Below are positions 55,021 to 63,693 of a stretch of 64,000 bases of DNA, one piece after another; positions within the stretch are counted from its first letter, which is position 1, and the number at the start of each line of letters is the position of its first letter. A program made the position numbers and the translations under genes. Source of the stretch: an uncultured Allomuricauda sp. (GTDB lineage Bacteria; Bacteroidota; Bacteroidia; Flavobacteriales; Flavobacteriaceae). The stretch spans positions 1-64,000 of the forward strand of contig NZ_CANLYK010000001.1 of NCBI RefSeq assembly GCF_947495325.1, in the 5' to 3' direction. Below the pieces are notes generated by a model. The model ran no database searches. It had not been told where the DNA came from and was given only the letters and a program-made list of their open reading frames with translations.

Positions 55021-56313
55021 ATGTCAACAATGAATATTCCACAGTCCAGTTTTCCAAGAATTATCATCATTGGTGGTGGTTTTGGAGGTATAGCACTTGC
55101 TAAAAAATTGAGTAAAAAAGAAGTTCAGGTAGTTTTGTTGGACAAGCACAACTACCACACTTTTCAACCGCTTTTATATCAGGTTTCTACAGGCGGGTTG
55201 GAACCAGATTCCATTGCATATCCTATTCGAAAAGTGCTTCAAGGTTACCCTAATTTCTATTTTAGATTGGCCGAAGTTTTACAGATTGATACTGATAAGA
55301 GGAAGCTGCGCACCAATATTGGAGAAATAGGGTATGATTATCTGGTTGTGGCAACAGGTTCCGAAACAAATTACTTCGGAAATAAAAATATAGCAGAAAA
55401 GGGAATGGCCATGAAAACGGTCCCACAATCCTTGAATTTACGAAGTCTGATTCTGGAAAATTTTGAACAAGCGCTTTTAACGGATGATTTGCATGAAAGA
55501 GACGCTTTAATGAATTTTGTTATCGTTGGTGGTGGCCCTACTGGAGTTGAACTGGCTGGAGCATTGGCAGAGATTAAAAAAGGGATTCTCCCTAAGGATT
55601 ATCCCGATCTGGATACCCGAAGGGCGCAGATAAACCTGGTACAAGGTAGCGATAGAATTTTACCGGCCATGAGCGAGATAGCTTCAAGCAAGGCCGAACA
55701 TTTTTTGGAAAGCCTAGGTGTTGATGTTTGGAAGAACGTTCGGGTAACGGATTATGATGGAATACATATTTCTACAAATACAGATACTTCTTTTGAATCG
55801 GCCACCTTGGTTTGGGCGGCGGGTGTTAAAGCAGCCAACATTGAGGGATTGAATGCAAATGAGCTCCTTTGCAGAGGAAACAGATTGAAAGTAAACCAAT
55901 ACAACCAAGTTGAAGGTTTTAAAGAAATCTTTGCCATAGGCGATGTTGCCCAAATGGAAACCGAAGCCTTTCCACACGGACATCCCATGATGGCACAGCC
56001 TGCAATGCAACAAGGAGAAAACTTGGGAGAGAATTTGGTCAGAGCTGTTGAGAATAAACCGTTAAAACCGTTCATTTATAAAGATAAGGGGAGTATGGCC
56101 ACCGTTGGTAGAAATAAAGCTGTGGTAGATTTACCCAAATTCAAGTTCCAGGGTGTTTTTGCGTGGTTTGTTTGGATGTTCGTACACCTGTATTTTTTAA
56201 TTGGTTTTAGAAATAGGGTAGTGGTCTTTATCAATTGGGTCTATAACTACATTCGCTTTGATCGCGAGGCACGTTTGATTATTAGACCGTTTAAAAAAGT
56301 AAGGGCGAAATAG
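55021..56313 (+). CDS. ndh: type II NADH:quinone oxidoreductase (NDH-2)
   Basis: A 430-residue FAD enzyme that passes electrons from NADH to quinones at the inner membrane without pumping. Two Rossmann nucleotide sites: I-I-I-I-G-G-G-F-G-G near 15-24, and V-I-V-G-G-G-P-T-G-V-E near 164-174. The quinone/FAD region has Q-P-L-L-Y-Q-V-S-T-G, and A-I-G-D-V-A is the second FAD motif. A C-terminal amphipathic membrane helix is at about 370-415. The start is 55021 because the -7 box at 55008-55015 excludes earlier ones; 55030 is also possible. Confidence 0.9.
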   Translation: MSTMNIPQSSFPRIIIIGGGFGGIALAKKLSKKEVQVVLLDKHNYHTFQPLLYQVSTGGLEPDSIAYPIRKVLQGYPNFYFRLAEVLQIDTDKRKLRTNIGEIGYDYLVVATGSETNYFGNKNIAEKGMAMKTVPQSLNLRSLILENFEQALLTDDLHERDALMNFVIVGGGPTGVELAGALAEIKKGILPKDYPDLDTRRAQINLVQGSDRILPAMSEIASSKAEHFLESLGVDVWKNVRVTDYDGIHISTNTDTSFESATLVWAAGVKAANIEGLNANELLCRGNRLKVNQYNQVEGFKEIFAIGDVAQMETEAFPHGHPMMAQPAMQQGENLGENLVRAVENKPLKPFIYKDKGSMATVGRNKAVVDLPKFKFQGVFAWFVWMFVHLYFLIGFRNRVVVFINWVYNYIRFDREARLIIRPFKKVRAK

Positions 56314-56376
56314 ATTTTATCAGATAAAAAAACTGAACTTCACATACCTGTATTGAACTTCTTTCAGTATCTCTTG

Positions 56377-56399
56377 TTAAAACGAATGATATCTTAAAC
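56377..56399 (+). repeat. repeat R1, copy a, upstream of the AraC gene
   Basis: A 23-nt block (starts TTAAAACGAA, ends GATATCTTAAAC, one base different) also found at 59586-59608 upstream of the TlpA-like gene. The match extends weakly upstream through GAACTTCAC. Confidence 0.6.
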
Positions 56400-56444
56400 A
56401 TTGTTTGCCATTAGAAATTTGGCTTCATTGACAAAAACAAAATT

Positions 56445-57287
56445 TTGACTCAAAATCATAAAAGTTTTAAGTATAAAGATTTCACGATTGTTGAAAAACT
56501 GACGGTTAGTACACCTTTAAAGTATGAAGCTATTTTTCAAGATAAGGGCTGTTTTATATATTTTAAGAATGGTAATACTAAATTACTATCAAGTGAACAT
56601 AACACAGAAATAAAAGGAAAGGAAGCAGTTTTGTTAAAATGTGGAAGTAACTTTCTTGAAGTACTTCAAAATAATACTAATGAAGAATTAGAAACTATTG
56701 TAATTCATCTCTTTCCGGAACTACTTAAAGAAATTTATAAAAATGAAATACCAACCGCAATTGTAAAACGTACCGAAAGTGAGCAAAGTTTAAAAATTTC
56801 TTCGAATGATTTAATAACAAAATTTATAGATTCTTTAGAGTTTTATTTTGATAACCCAAGTTTGGTAAATAATGATTTACTTGAATTAAAAGTCAAGGAA
56901 CTATTATTACTGCTCATTCAAACTAACTATATAGATTCAGTACAAGAATTAATTACAGATTTATACAGTACCAAAACTATAAAACTGAATGAAGTTGTTG
57001 CCTTACATACATTTTCCAATCTTTCAGTTAATGAACTGGCTAAGCTCTGCAATATGAGTCTTTCATCTTTTAAAAGAGCCTTTAAAACCTTTTTCAACGA
57101 CAGTCCAAATAACTATATCAACACTAAAAAAATTGAGAAAGCTAAAGAGTTATTGCAAATAAGCGAATTGAATATTAGTGATATTGCTTACGAAACTGGC
57201 TTTAATGACCCACAATACTTTACAAGGTTATTCAAAAAACGTATAGGTCTCTCACCTTCCGAATTCCGCTCACAATATACAATCTGA
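56445..57287 (+). CDS. AraC family transcriptional regulator
   Basis: A 280-residue regulator. The first 170 residues form a cupin-like, ligand-binding domain; the C-terminal 100 carry two HTH motifs (L-A-K-L-C-N-M-S-L-S-S-F-K-R near 197-210 and I-S-D-I-A-Y-E-T-G-F-N-D-P-Q-Y-F near 245-260) followed by P-S-E-F-R. The start is a TTG at 56445; no ATG lies nearby in frame. The codon and base use is more AT-rich than in neighbouring housekeeping genes. Adjacent to an NTF2-like gene it may control. Confidence 0.85.
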   Translation: MTQNHKSFKYKDFTIVEKLTVSTPLKYEAIFQDKGCFIYFKNGNTKLLSSEHNTEIKGKEAVLLKCGSNFLEVLQNNTNEELETIVIHLFPELLKEIYKNEIPTAIVKRTESEQSLKISSNDLITKFIDSLEFYFDNPSLVNNDLLELKVKELLLLLIQTNYIDSVQELITDLYSTKTIKLNEVVALHTFSNLSVNELAKLCNMSLSSFKRAFKTFFNDSPNNYINTKKIEKAKELLQISELNISDIAYETGFNDPQYFTRLFKKRIGLSPSEFRSQYTI

Positions 57288-57377
57288 CCCTTTTGTCCAC
57301 ATCATTGGTCGTTTTCTGCATTTAAGCGCTAAAACTCAAGTATACTTTTGTTCTGTATTATTTTAATAATCAGGACA

Positions 57378-57869
57378 ATGAAAAAAGTAGTAAACTTTTT
57401 AGCAATGAGTATAATCATATGTAGTGTCAATGCTCAAAACAAAGAATCCCAAATTAGTAACGATTTAAAAACAAAAAAAATGGACAAACAGAACGTACAA
57501 TTACAGAGTTTTAATGAATATAAAGATGTTGAAAGAGCATTAGGGCCTTACATTAAAAGTGCTAAGTCTGGAGATGGAAAACTAAGCAGGTCAGCATTTT
57601 ATAACCATGCACATATTATAGGCTCAATAGAGGGGCAAGTTTATACTATGACTGCTGATGAATTTGGTGATGCAATTAGTGAAGGTGGACCTTCTGAAAA
57701 CATCCAATCACATATTGCATGGATTGATATTTCCGGACCAGCTGCTGCTGCAAAAGTAGAATTTTATGATTGGAATGGATTTCGATTTACAGATTTCTTT
57801 GTTTTGTTTAAAAAAGATGGAGAATGGAAAATAAGTGGTAAAGTGTACGATTCCCACAATAAAAATTAG
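57378..57869 (+). CDS. exported NTF2-like (lumazine-binding) protein
   Basis: A 163-residue exported protein. The ATG at 57378 (MKKVVNFLAM) starts the signal peptide; the longer frame from 57348 lacks support. The mature domain is a cone-shaped NTF2/SnoaL-type fold with Y-I-K-S-A-K-S-G-D-G-K near 66-76 and F-T-D-F-F-V-L-F-K-K-D-G-E-W-K-I-S. It resembles the putative lumazine-binding family. Probable enzyme or binding protein; substrate unknown. Confidence 0.78.
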   Translation: MKKVVNFLAMSIIICSVNAQNKESQISNDLKTKKMDKQNVQLQSFNEYKDVERALGPYIKSAKSGDGKLSRSAFYNHAHIIGSIEGQVYTMTADEFGDAISEGGPSENIQSHIAWIDISGPAAAAKVEFYDWNGFRFTDFFVLFKKDGEWKISGKVYDSHNKN

Positions 57870-57945
57870 GCTTTAAAAAGTTAGACTTAGTTGTAGTTTT
57901 TTTCTTTTGAGAACTAAAATACCGGGACACAAGACAGTTACAAAC

Positions 57946-57979
57946 AATAGCGGTTTGGGTACTAACTCAAACCGCTATT
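57946..57979 (+). terminator. hairpin after the NTF2-like gene
   Basis: AATAGCGGTTTG (57946-57957) pairs with CAAACCGCTATT (57968-57979) in a perfect 12-bp stem, ending in TTTC. Good stem, weak T tract. Confidence 0.65.
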
Positions 57980-58045
57980 TCATTATAAAATTATATTATA
58001 AACTGAAAAATAAGTGCAAAAAACCTGCCACTACTTACACACAAA

Positions 58046-58086
58046 ACCGATAAGTATTCCCCTATTTTAGGGTCTCCGAAGGAAAA
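58046..58086 (+). repeat. repeat R3, copy a
   Basis: A 41-nt block starting ACCGATAAGT and ending CCGAAGGAAAA. A diverged 42-nt copy is at 60784-60825. The opening ACCGATAAGT is the reverse complement of ACTTATCGGT, and ACTTATCGG occurs at 59564-59572, as in an element with terminal inverted repeats. Confidence 0.55.
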
Positions 58087-58110
58087 CTCGAATTTATTGG
58101 TGTCATTAAA

Positions 58111-58135
58111 TTTTTAGGCACAGGGCAAAATAATT
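58111..58135 (+). repeat. repeat R2, copy a
   Basis: A 25-nt block (contains AGGCACAGGGCAAAATAATT) that recurs with four changes at 59474-59498. The two copies flank the M23-like lipoprotein gene. Confidence 0.55.
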
Positions 58136-58220
58136 GTATCAGATTAAAGCATAGCATTCCCCAAAACACATTTTTTCTAATTTTTATAGTAAATTGCCTA
58201 GTATACTAATAATCAGTGAT

Positions 58221-59432
58221 ATGAAAGCTGCAACTTGTCCGACCCCACATTCTTCAAACAACACAATCAACATATGTATCTCTTCGGCATTGGTTTTTAT
58301 TTTTTTACTCTTCACATGGAGTTGTAGTGAAGGAAATCCTGATACCGAAAAGGAAGAAGAAACGGGAGAAATAGAAGAGATGGAGGAGACAGGGTATAAT
58401 TATCCAGAAGGTAAAATATTTTTCGAATACCCACCAATGGATTTAAACGGAGTTTCTTTTTACGAACCTATGGGCAATATGGGTGTATTTCCCCAGGATC
58501 ACGGCGGCTTTGTTCATTTTGAATATGGCGTCGATGAACCAACAACACCAGTTTATGCTATGGCTGATGGTGTCGTTGTAGAACTCGGGAAAGGTGGAGA
58601 TGATTTCTTTATGACTGTCAAGTACAGTACAACTATAAGTACAAAATTAGGCCATGTAGGAAGATTTGCGGATTTTATTCTAAATCAAACAGACCCTGTC
58701 ATAGAAGGTAGCCCTTTAAATACTGAAATTGAAGTAAAATCTGGGCAGATTATTGGCTACATCTCATCCTTTTCAGCATTGGATATTGGAGTACACGATT
58801 TAGATCTGGAATCAAGTAAGTCATTTTGCTATCCAGAATTGGCCTTTTTTGAAAATTTATATGCTGCAGATATTTTTGATTACTATGAAGACTCAAATCC
58901 AGTTAAAGCAGAATTCCTGAATAAAAATATAAGAGTACTAGAGCCTTATGGAGGAAAAAATGATTACGATGTAAAAGGTACAATCTCTGGAAATTGGTAT
59001 ATCAAAGATAAATTTGAAGGCAAGGATATTTTTACAAATTATTTTGCAATCGGCTATCATCATATCTATTCAGAAAGAATTGCCATTGCAGACGGACTAC
59101 CTCGTCATGATCCTGATGTAGAAGACACGAATTCCTATTCCAATTCGTGGATAAAATCCAATAGTCCAAAACCTGAAGAAGTGGACATTGCTTTTGGAAT
59201 GGTTAAATACGAATTGGTTGCACCTGTAGATCTAAAGAGAAACGATGATGGAACTTATGAATTAAATTCACTTGATGGCGTGGATGATCAAGTACCGAGA
59301 GGCGTTTTTCTAATGCAAATGGTAGATGCAGAAACCATGCAGCTAGAATTCATAGCAGATAAAACAGCAATGGAAGTGGAAGAATTTACTGGGAACCAAA
59401 GGGTGTATGTTCGCAATCCTGATTATGAGTAA
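58221..59432 (+). CDS. lipoprotein with a degenerate M23/LytM-like peptidase domain
   Basis: A 403-residue lipoprotein. The ATG at 58221 is chosen (the frame from 58194 starts with TTG). Signal peptide, lipobox T-W-S-C35, a Glu-rich linker, then an M23-like beta-sheet core (about 75-215): T-P-V-Y-A-M-A-D-G-V-V-V-E-L and V-K-S-G-Q-I-I-G-Y. The expected second metal/active motif (H-x-H) reads G-V-H-D-L-D and the first is D-H-G-G, so catalysis is doubtful. A C-terminal domain (about 215-403) is not recognised. May be a regulator of wall hydrolases or an eroded peptidase. Confidence 0.6.
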   Translation: MKAATCPTPHSSNNTINICISSALVFIFLLFTWSCSEGNPDTEKEEETGEIEEMEETGYNYPEGKIFFEYPPMDLNGVSFYEPMGNMGVFPQDHGGFVHFEYGVDEPTTPVYAMADGVVVELGKGGDDFFMTVKYSTTISTKLGHVGRFADFILNQTDPVIEGSPLNTEIEVKSGQIIGYISSFSALDIGVHDLDLESSKSFCYPELAFFENLYAADIFDYYEDSNPVKAEFLNKNIRVLEPYGGKNDYDVKGTISGNWYIKDKFEGKDIFTNYFAIGYHHIYSERIAIADGLPRHDPDVEDTNSYSNSWIKSNSPKPEEVDIAFGMVKYELVAPVDLKRNDDGTYELNSLDGVDDQVPRGVFLMQMVDAETMQLEFIADKTAMEVEEFTGNQRVYVRNPDYE

Positions 59433-59473
59433 TTCTTTGTGTGGTTAATCAATCTTTCAAATGGGACACTGAA

Positions 59474-59498
59474 TTTATAGGCGCAGGGTAAAATAATT
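59474..59498 (+). repeat. repeat R2, copy b
   Basis: Matches 58111-58135 at 21 of 25 positions; contains GGCGCAGGGTAAAATAATT. It lies just after the stop of the M23-like gene. Confidence 0.55.
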
Positions 59499-59585
59499 CC
59501 TGCCAAATCAAAAATAACATCACCAAATCTATCTGGATTTTCACATTAAAATTTCCGAACTTCACTTATCGGGCAATATAGTTTA

Positions 59586-59608
59586 TTAAAACGAACGATA
59601 TCTTAAAC
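59586..59608 (+). repeat. repeat R1, copy b, upstream of the TlpA-like gene
   Basis: Matches 56377-56399 with one base different (AACGAACGATATC against AACGAATGATATC). Both copies lie 27-46 nt before a start codon. Could be part of a shared promoter or operator, or an element end. Confidence 0.6.
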
Positions 59609-59634
59609 GCTAGCAACAACCAAAAACAGACAAC

Positions 59635-60636
59635 ATGCAAAAATTACTAATAATAGGAACCTTATTTATTGGACTTCTTTCTTGTAAAGACGATAATGTT
59701 GTGGAATTTTCTTTATTAGGAAAGACAAACGGAATCGAAAATGGAACAGTTCTTTTTCTTAAGAACCAAGACACGAAAGAAACTGTAGACTCTACTGTTG
59801 TCTATGAGAACCGTTTTCTATTCAACACAAAACTACCTAAAAGTCCAATACGGTTTTTCTTACATGATAAAAATTTTTCAAACAAATGTTATCTATGGTT
59901 AGAAAATAATTCGATGACCTTTGATGCTTCCAAATCAGACTTTAAAAATGCGATAGTAAAAGGCTCTGAATCAGAAATTTTACAAAAAAAGCTATATGCG
60001 ATACTTGATACAATCTCAAGACCTTCTTGGTTAAAATATGAAATGGACTTTGTAAAGAATAACCCCAGTAGTATTGTTAGTGCTCGTTTACTTTCCTTAT
60101 ACTCAACTACGATAGGAAAAGAAAAAACGAAAAAACTCTTTGAACAATTTTCGGTAGAAAATAAAACTTCAGAATACGGGCAAAAAATTGCCAGATATAT
60201 TAAACTAAATAAAAACCCAAAAATTGGAGATAACTATGTAGATTTTGAAATGACTGACCAAAAAGGGAATATAAATAAACTTTCGAATTATGATGGGAAA
60301 ATAGTACTATTAGAATTTTGGGCTTCTTGGTGTACTCCTTGTCGACAAGAAAATCCAAATCTTGTAAAAACATATGAAAATTTTAAGCAAAAGGGCTTTG
60401 AAGTTTTTGCTGTTTCAATAGACAATGACAAAAGTAGTTGGCTTAAAGCAATTGAAAAAGATAATTTGAATTGGAAACATGTGAGTGACTTAAATGGGAA
60501 TGGAAATAGCGCTGGACTTATTTATGGGGTTAATGGAATTCCTGATAATTTTCTAATAGACACAAGCGGAAAAATAATAGCAAGAAATCTTCGAGGAGAG
60601 AAACTGAACGAGAAACTAGATGAATTATTAAATTAA
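59635..60636 (+). CDS. TlpA-like thioredoxin-fold lipoprotein
   Basis: A 333-residue lipoprotein. Lipobox L-L-S-C17, then a DUF4369-like beta-rich N-terminal domain (about 22-185) and a C-terminal TlpA/ResA-type thioredoxin domain with W-A-S-W-C233-T-P-C236 and the cis-Pro strand N-G-I-P-D-N-F. Predicted periplasmic disulphide reductase, typical of Bacteroidota. It is followed by a large inverted repeat and preceded by repeat R1b. Confidence 0.87.
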   Translation: MQKLLIIGTLFIGLLSCKDDNVVEFSLLGKTNGIENGTVLFLKNQDTKETVDSTVVYENRFLFNTKLPKSPIRFFLHDKNFSNKCYLWLENNSMTFDASKSDFKNAIVKGSESEILQKKLYAILDTISRPSWLKYEMDFVKNNPSSIVSARLLSLYSTTIGKEKTKKLFEQFSVENKTSEYGQKIARYIKLNKNPKIGDNYVDFEMTDQKGNINKLSNYDGKIVLLEFWASWCTPCRQENPNLVKTYENFKQKGFEVFAVSIDNDKSSWLKAIEKDNLNWKHVSDLNGNGNSAGLIYGVNGIPDNFLIDTSGKIIARNLRGEKLNEKLDELLN

Positions 60637-60651
60637 TGCTGTTGCTAACAA

Positions 60652-60784
60652 TGCATATGAAATATAACTGATATGCTCGCCTAGAGCTTTGTGTATATTT
60701 ATCAAGACCGCCAAATTTTTAAATTTGGCTCGAGTATAATCCGAAGACTTCATGTCTTTTTACACGTTACGTTTCATATACGCA
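60652..60784. repeat. large imperfect inverted repeat after the TlpA-like gene
   Basis: TGCATATGAAATATAAC (60652-60668) and the inverted GTTACGTTTCATATACGCA (60766-60784) match at 15 of 17 positions with a two-base indel. An inner perfect stem GCCAAATTT/AAATTTGGC lies at 60710-60729 and a weaker AAGAC/GTCTT stem near 60743-60757. The right arm abuts repeat R3b. No gene is seen in it. It resembles long palindromic 3' ends found after small accessory genes in Flavobacteriia. Confidence 0.5.
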
Positions 60785-60825
60785 CCGATAAGTGTACTCC
60801 TATTTTTTAGATTACCGAAGGAAAA
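60784..60825 (+). repeat. repeat R3, copy b
   Basis: A diverged copy of 58046-58086, starting ACCGATAAGT and ending CCGAAGGAAAA. It ends 15 nt from the 3' end of the glucosidase gene. Confidence 0.55.
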
Positions 60826-60840
60826 TATGAAGGTGTCAGG

Positions 60841-62529
60841 TTAACCAATCTTATAAACACAGGCCTGATAGGGGTTTAGTTCAAAGCTGGAACTGCCTTG
60901 CAAAGCCACATGTTGGTCATTGGAAATGAGTAAATCCAGTGTTGAACTTGCTAAATCATCCAATTCCAAATTTGCCTTTTCTTCAGAAAAACTTAATAGT
61001 ATCAGGTAATTTTCATCATCCATACTTCTGGTATATGCATACACCTGCTCATTGTCTTCCAGTAGCAATTGATAATCCCCATATACCAAACCCAAATGGT
61101 CTTTTCGTAGCTGGACCATTTTCTTAAAATAGTTCAGGACAGAGTCTTTATCTTTTTCCTGTTCTGCAACATTAAGCCCATTTTTATGATTGGGATGTAC
61201 CTTTAACCAAGGCTTTGCCCCAGAAAACCCTGCGTTTTCAGAATTGTCCCATTGCATAGGCGTTCTTCCGTTATCCCTACTTGCTTCTTTTTCATTTTCG
61301 ATAAACGTATCCAAATCAACACCTTGTTGTTTTAGAAGCTCGTATCTATTTAGAGTATTTATGTCTTGATAATCGTCAATGGTATCAAATCGGATATTGC
61401 TCATTCCAATTTCATCACCATAATAAAAATAGGGAGTCCCTTTCATGGTCAACAAAAAAGTGTGAAGCATGGTTGCCGAATTGTGCCAATGCTCTGGAGA
61501 GTCATTTCCCCACCGGCTTACTGTTCGTGGATTGTCATGATTGCTCAAAAACATACTGCCCCAACCTTTTTCCGCAAAGGTTTCATCCCAATCTGAATGG
61601 ATTTTTTTGAATTCGGTGAGCTTCCATTTATCCTCACGCATCCAGAACACTTCATCCCCATCACGGTCAAGTGACATCAATTCAAAATGAAAGAACATAT
61701 TAAGTTCTTTTCTTTCTTCGTCTACAAAAAGCAAAGCCTGATCTCGTGCGACCCCAGGAGTTTCCCCAACGGTCATGATATCGTATTTACTCAAGACCTC
61801 TTGGTTCATTTCATGCAAATACTCATGTAATTTTGGTCCATTGGCATAAAAGGGAACAAAATTCCCGTTATATTCAGCTGGTAATTCTGGATAACTGATG
61901 TCTTTGGAAATAAAAGGGATAACATCCATTCGGAAGCCGTCTACGCCTTTTTTAAACCAAAAATGCATCATGTCATAAATCTCTTGGCGCACTTTAGGGT
62001 TTTCCCATTTTAGATCGGGCTGTTTTACGGAAAAATAATGTAGGTAATAGCTATCCGTAAGCTCATCATATTTCCAGGCATTTCCATCTACATCAAAATA
62101 ACTGAAACGTTTTGGAGGCGTTCCCTTTTCAGCGGGCCACCAGTGGTAGTAATCACGATATGGATTCTCTCTGGATTTTCTGGATTCTTGAAACCAATAG
62201 TGTTCATCACTGGTATGGTTCACAACCAAATCCATTACCAATTTTAAATCCCTAGCATGCATTTCTTCCAATAGGGAATCAAAATCGGACATGGTGCCAA
62301 ACTCTTCCATAATATTGCGGTAATCGCTAATATCATAGCCATTGTCATCGTTTGGGGATTTATATACCGGACATAACCAGATGATATCAACCCCTAAACT
62401 TTTTATATAATCCAATCGTTTGATGATACCTTGGATATCGCCAATGCCATTTCCTGTGGTATCTTGAAAACTTCTAGGGTAAATCTGATATACAACTCCT
62501 TCTTTCCACCAAGTACGTGCTAGTTCCAT
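60841..62529 (-). CDS. GH13 alpha-glucosidase (oligo-1,6-glucosidase-like)
   Basis: A 562-residue GH13 enzyme in the MalL/oligo-1,6-glucosidase group. Region I: L-V-V-N-H-T (101-106); region II: D-G-F-R-M-D202 with nucleophile D202; acid/base E256 in T-V-G-E-T; region IV: F-L-S-N-H-D-N-P-R. The residue after D202 is Val, which in this group goes with alpha-1,6 specificity. No signal peptide, so cytoplasmic. It may feed glucose into the same pathway as pgmB. Confidence 0.9.
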   Translation of the reverse strand: MELARTWWKEGVVYQIYPRSFQDTTGNGIGDIQGIIKRLDYIKSLGVDIIWLCPVYKSPNDDNGYDISDYRNIMEEFGTMSDFDSLLEEMHARDLKLVMDLVVNHTSDEHYWFQESRKSRENPYRDYYHWWPAEKGTPPKRFSYFDVDGNAWKYDELTDSYYLHYFSVKQPDLKWENPKVRQEIYDMMHFWFKKGVDGFRMDVIPFISKDISYPELPAEYNGNFVPFYANGPKLHEYLHEMNQEVLSKYDIMTVGETPGVARDQALLFVDEERKELNMFFHFELMSLDRDGDEVFWMREDKWKLTEFKKIHSDWDETFAEKGWGSMFLSNHDNPRTVSRWGNDSPEHWHNSATMLHTFLLTMKGTPYFYYGDEIGMSNIRFDTIDDYQDINTLNRYELLKQQGVDLDTFIENEKEASRDNGRTPMQWDNSENAGFSGAKPWLKVHPNHKNGLNVAEQEKDKDSVLNYFKKMVQLRKDHLGLVYGDYQLLLEDNEQVYAYTRSMDDENYLILLSFSEEKANLELDDLASSTLDLLISNDQHVALQGSSSFELNPYQACVYKIG

Positions 62530-62554
62530 GCAATTTTTTTAGGGCCTAAATATA

Positions 62555-63451
62555 TTACTTTCTGGGGTGAAATTCATGCAAGACTTTCTTCAAATGGGTT
62601 CTGTTGACGTGCATGTAAATTTCGGTGGTAGTGATGCTTTCATGACCCAACATTTGTTGAATTGCACGTAGGTCCGCACCGTTTTCCAAAAGATGTGTGG
62701 CAAAAGAATGTCTAAACGTGTGTGGGCTAATATTTTTATCCATACCAATTTCTTCGGCCAATCTTTTAATGATGGTAAAAATCATGGCCCTTGTTAACTG
62801 TTTTCCTCTACGGTTTAGAAAAAGAAAGTCTTCATGTTCTTTTTGAATTTTAAGATGGAGCCTGACTTGATTTCTGTAAATAGTGATGTATTTTTTGTTC
62901 ACGGAACTTATGGGAACAAAACGTTGTTTATCTCCTTTTCCGGTTACTTTAATAAAGTCTTCTTCAAAATATAGGTCGGAAAGTTTTAGATTAATCAACT
63001 CCGATACTCGTAGTCCGCAGCCATATAAAGTTTCCAAAATTGCTCTGTTCCGTTCTCCTTGAGGGTTGGAAAGGTCTATTGCAGTAATGAGTTTATTGAT
63101 TTCTTCAATGGACAGGGTATCTGGTAGTTTTCTTCCAATTTTTGGAGGCTCTATCAAATCCACAGGGTTGTCCGTTCGGTAATCTTCAAAAACGAGGTAG
63201 TTAAAAAAACCTTTCAATCCAGAAATGATTCGGGCCTGCGACCTTGGATTCACCGTTTTGGCAACATCATAAATAAATTTCCGAACGGTTTCTTGGCTTA
63301 TTTCAATTGGATGCTCAACAATTTCATAAGTATCAAGGTAGTTGGTCAATTTTTGTAAATCCAAAATATAACTGGAGATGGAATTATCGGAAAGACCACG
63401 TTCTATTTTTAAATAGTGTTGATAATCCTGCAGAGCTTGCTTCCAGTTCAT
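62555..63451 (-). CDS. xerD: tyrosine recombinase XerD
   Basis: A 298-residue tyrosine recombinase with the complete catalytic set: R148, K172, H244, R247, H270 and nucleophile Y279 (T-T-E-I-Y279-M-H). Length and motifs (H-T-F-R-H-S-F-A-T-H-L; M-L-G-H-E-S-I) fit the XerD of the dif chromosome-dimer system rather than a mobile-element integrase. It therefore does not mark a genomic island. Confidence 0.92.
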   Translation of the reverse strand: MNWKQALQDYQHYLKIERGLSDNSISSYILDLQKLTNYLDTYEIVEHPIEISQETVRKFIYDVAKTVNPRSQARIISGLKGFFNYLVFEDYRTDNPVDLIEPPKIGRKLPDTLSIEEINKLITAIDLSNPQGERNRAILETLYGCGLRVSELINLKLSDLYFEEDFIKVTGKGDKQRFVPISSVNKKYITIYRNQVRLHLKIQKEHEDFLFLNRRGKQLTRAMIFTIIKRLAEEIGMDKNISPHTFRHSFATHLLENGADLRAIQQMLGHESITTTEIYMHVNRTHLKKVLHEFHPRK

Positions 63452-63693
63452 GGTTTAAAGATAGCCACAAATTGGTTTTAAATAATGTTCCCTATAATTG
63501 GTCAATCCATATGCTGTTTTGATCAATTTGAAACATAGAAAGGTCTGGCATTGGATAAATTAGCCAACTGTTTAAATGATATGTACCAATAAAAATGTTG
63601 ATTCAGGTAGCGTTTGTTTTCGTCGATTAGTAGGAATTTTCGATACTATAATTGGCAGAGGCGCGTTTTAGCTTCTACTAAATTATAACAACC

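Larger units (their letters stand above)
57980..58220. other. repeat-bearing intergenic region
   Basis: Between the NTF2-like and M23-like genes. It holds repeat R3a (58046-58086) and repeat R2a (58111-58135), both of which recur further downstream. No ORF with a sensible start and no RNA gene is seen. Together with the copies at 59474-59608 and 60784-60825 this looks like remnants of one dispersed element. Confidence 0.5.

Noticed and set aside
60652..60784. Firm call of an integron attC site
   Set aside because: The inverted ends lack a clear GTTRRRY / RYYYAAC core pair, and no integron integrase is in the window.
62555..63451. XerD-like recombinase as an island integrase
   Set aside because: Length and motifs fit the housekeeping XerD; no attachment-site duplication or tRNA is adjacent.
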